DNA of 64,000 bases, from assembly GCA_009192285.1 (NCBI GenBank), contig CM018605.1:2397247-2461246 (forward strand), given 5' to 3'. Positions 61,721 through 64,000 of the stretch are shown here, piece by piece. The notes beneath the pieces are model-generated. The model was not told the DNA's origin, searched no databases, and worked only from the letters and a program-made list of their open reading frames with translations. The stretch comes from Morchella semilibera (lineage: Eukaryota > Ascomycota > Pezizomycetes > Pezizales > Morchellaceae). Every line of letters starts with the position of its first letter. Position 1 is the stretch's first letter. Position numbers and translations under genes: made by a program.

Positions 61721-63874
61721 ACCGGGGGGAGAGATGTATTATAGGGTTTTAGAGGCGTAGTGGACTTTTTCTTCTGCTCCTTCTTTTGTAGATAGTGTAT
61801 TATAGTGACTCTCCGCTCTGAGATGGTGGTGATCTGGTGCCGAGTGATGGGCTGTGATCGGTGGTCGCCTGGGCTCTGCTTGTTAAATATTATATAACCC
61901 ATAGCCGCATTTGGAACCCTATAATTACAGCCCAAGTCCTTTACCCGCCCATAGACCGAACCCCTAACCCTGAGGGGAGTAATAGTATGGCAGGCACCAG
62001 CCGCGGGCCTGTCTCGGTCTACACGTGACCCGCTACACCACCCCTCGAGCGCTGCTAGCTAGCTCGGGGGCGGCTGGCTCTGCAGTAGTGGGCTTGTTGG
62101 GTGGGTGGGTGGGGTGGCGCGGGGGTTGGCTGGGCTTGGTGTTTGGGTCGGTGCCTGCGGGTGTGGACTTGGTTGGCATCTTTACTAGGGTATAGAGTAC
62201 GGGCATGGGGCTACATTAAACCGCGCCCGGGGTTAAGCTTGATCCCACCCCCTCCCCATCCCCACCCCCTAAGCGGGAGGCGGGGGTGCAACAATCGCGG
62301 TTCAATGCACGGCTATAGTATGGGGCGGGATTGCAGTTCTGCGTGCTGGCTACATGTGGTTTGTAAGGGGGGTGTCGGGTGCGAGTGCTGCGCCATGATT
62401 GGGCCCGGCAGCCGTGGGATGGTGTACCCGTCCGAACCCCACTGCAAAATTGAAGATAAAAATGAAAAGAAGCAATACAGAATAGATACCATGGCCTCTA
62501 CTACATTCACCACTGCTGCAATTCTCTTGGCATGCTGTCAATATTTCCCCCATCTGGCCTTTCCTCTCTTGGGCTTCAATAACCTGTGTTTTCGTCTAGA
62601 GTAGCCTCTATCCACTTTCTAGACTTGGCTATGGGGCTGTATTGCACGTCTGGAGATGCCGTTGTCACGCTTCTCGCGGGCAGAGTAGTGGGTAGAGACT
62701 TGACCAGATCCTGCACCGAGGTCAGATGGCGGCGCCGCGGGTGCGCGCAGCGGTCTAGAAGGGGCTTGATGTGCGGGGCCGGGAACTAGCCGCCGTAAGG
62801 CTCTGGGCGGTCTTCTTGCAGTGCGTGGTCTGGTGATGTGGTCGGGGGGTTTATACATGTATATATGTGAATTCAGGGATGTGGTTAGGGCTCTGTTCCT
62901 GGAGGCTGCTCTGGTAGGGGCTGGCTGGCTGGCTATAGACATGTCGCGGCTACTATGTGTCTTACGTACTGTCTGGAAGCTATTATACAGTAGTAGATCT
63001 GTGTCGGAATCAAGGCCAGTCCTACTACTTACATGCACATCACATACTACAGCGAACCGTTCACGAACCGGCTAATGGTTGGAACTGCAACAGTTATAAT
63101 TCTTGGCCCCGCTGTATTGGTACTGCAGGGCGTATTGTTTGGGGCCACAAGTGCAGAGGACGTACGGACGGGGACGTGCTGGTGCGTTGATCGCTACCTT
63201 ATAACTCTATTGCACTGTCGGTTCTTCGGTCGCGGCTGGGGGTGGTTTGTACATTGTAGAGTAGCTCAGTCGCGGTGATAAACATACCTTACAAGTACGT
63301 AGTTGGGAAGAATACAATTGGTATCGCGAGATTAAGGAGCGCTTTAATTACATGTAGTAGCTACTGGCACTACACAACCTACATTACTAACCGACCCAAC
63401 CGCATGCAGCCTAGCACGCCACGGCGCACCAATCGATAACCGCGGCCCTGCAGATCCGCAAAAGTAACAACCCTAAAGCAGCGCGCATGCGTATATATAA
63501 TACTTGTTGCGCATACATACCCTTTTGGTCGAGATGGCATATTTTATCTATCAATTGCGCAATGCTGCCTGGGGGGCAAACGCGACCCCCCCAACTCAAC
63601 TCAACTACATATGTAGCACGCCATTGGCTTCGCGAATTAGTCGTTGGGCTCTATATACTAGCTAGACCCACTGGGGGGGCTCTTCTGAAGCTCCAGTTAT
63701 ATCCTCTGGCCGGATTTAAATCCTCTTCTCTTCTCTTCACTCTATATTCCACTAGTGCCTTCCTCTCTCCGTTGATTTTCTGAAGCTGCAGTTCGAGGGT
63801 TATATCCTCTGGCCGGATTTAAATCTTCTCTCCTCCGTGTCTCTCCACTAGTGCCTCCTCTGAGTACCCCCAAA
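61721..63874. other. Intergenic gap of about 2.1 kb
   Basis: No gene was recognised. The last part holds a two-copy direct repeat directly before the next start codon. Confidence 0.5.
63683..63862. repeat. Imperfect two-copy direct repeat, period about 95 bp, in the leader of the last gene
   Basis: Both copies (from 63683 and from 63778) share TTCTGAAGCT, then TTATATCCTCTGGCCGGATT followed by TAAATC, a CT-rich stretch and CCACTAGTGCC. They differ by small indels. The second copy ends 12 bp before the ATG. Confidence 0.8.
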
Positions 63875-64000
63875 ATGCTACAAGGAACCTACCGCGCCCT
63901 CCGGGCCTCCTACCCACGCACCCTCCTCTCCCTCATCACCCTCCTCCTCACCATCAGCATCGCCTACTCCACCTCCACCACCCGCCCAACCTACATCCAA
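63875..64000 (+). CDS. N-terminus of a membrane-anchored protein (continues off the window)
   Basis: The first 42 codons read MLQGTYRALRASYPRTLLSL and ITLLLTISIAYSTSTTRPTY. A short basic stretch followed by about 18 hydrophobic residues looks like a signal anchor of a type II Golgi/ER protein, such as a fungal glycosyltransferase, but the visible part cannot settle the family. The frame is open to the edge. Confidence 0.6.
   Translation, partial: MLQGTYRALRASYPRTLLSLITLLLTISIAYSTSTTRPTYIQ

Noticed and set aside
1-64000. CRISPR array, rRNA genes, LTR retroelements or LINE coding parts
   Set aside because: None was seen on either strand; the genome is eukaryotic and the only mobile DNA recognised is the three MITEs.

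Overview
The window is nuclear DNA of a filamentous ascomycete (Pezizomycotina). Most genes are cut by 45-85 nt GT-AG introns with CTAAC/CTGAC-like branch sites. The gene set fits this: a GlcD-gamma type bHLH factor, a NACHT-ankyrin NLR relic, Acl4, Mix23, Cox19 and Npr3. Gene density is low, with several AT-rich or low-complexity gaps of 2-7 kb full of homopolymers. This suggests an early-diverging class such as Pezizomycetes, but the class is inference.

Layout. 1-2.6 kb: 5' part of MON2 (minus), cut by the window edge. 3.7-7.6 kb: a broken NLR gene (minus). 10.5-13.5 kb: NPR3 and COX19, tandem on minus. 14.7-16.5 kb: an RNA polymerase II RPB11 gene (plus) with an unusual tryptophan-rich extension. 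16.5-22.9 kb: no gene seen. 22.9-25 kb: bHLH factor (minus). 27.7-28.9 kb: SFT2 (plus). 28.9-35.7 kb: no gene seen. 35.7-39.2 kb: LARP1 (plus). 41.1-43.4 kb: F-box protein (plus). 46.2 kb: tRNA-Trp. 47.5-50.7 kb: ACL4 (minus), GIR2-like RWD gene (plus) and a small unknown gene (minus). 52.8-54.1 kb and 56.5-58.3 kb: two conserved-looking proteins of unknown function (plus). 59.5-60.7 kb: Fpg DNA glycosylase (minus), divergent from MIX23 (plus, 61.1-61.7 kb). 63.9 kb to the end: start of a membrane-anchored protein.

Most genes are unrelated housekeeping genes: Golgi/endosome traffic (MON2, SFT2), TORC1 control (NPR3), mitochondrial intermembrane space (COX19, MIX23), translation and ribosome assembly (LARP1, ACL4, GIR2). 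No operon-like system is present.

The standout is the RPB11 gene. After a normal RPB11 fold, the same reading frame runs into a charged helix. It then enters about 240 residues carrying five blocks in which tryptophans recur exactly every ten residues (W-G-x8-W), in proline-rich spacers. This resembles the GW/WG Argonaute hooks on plant Pol V and SPT5L. If functional, it would put an Argonaute-docking platform directly on Pol II.

Three TA-flanked MITEs, each about 110-135 bp, lie in gaps. Three frame breaks in otherwise healthy genes sit on homopolymer runs and look like assembly undercalls.
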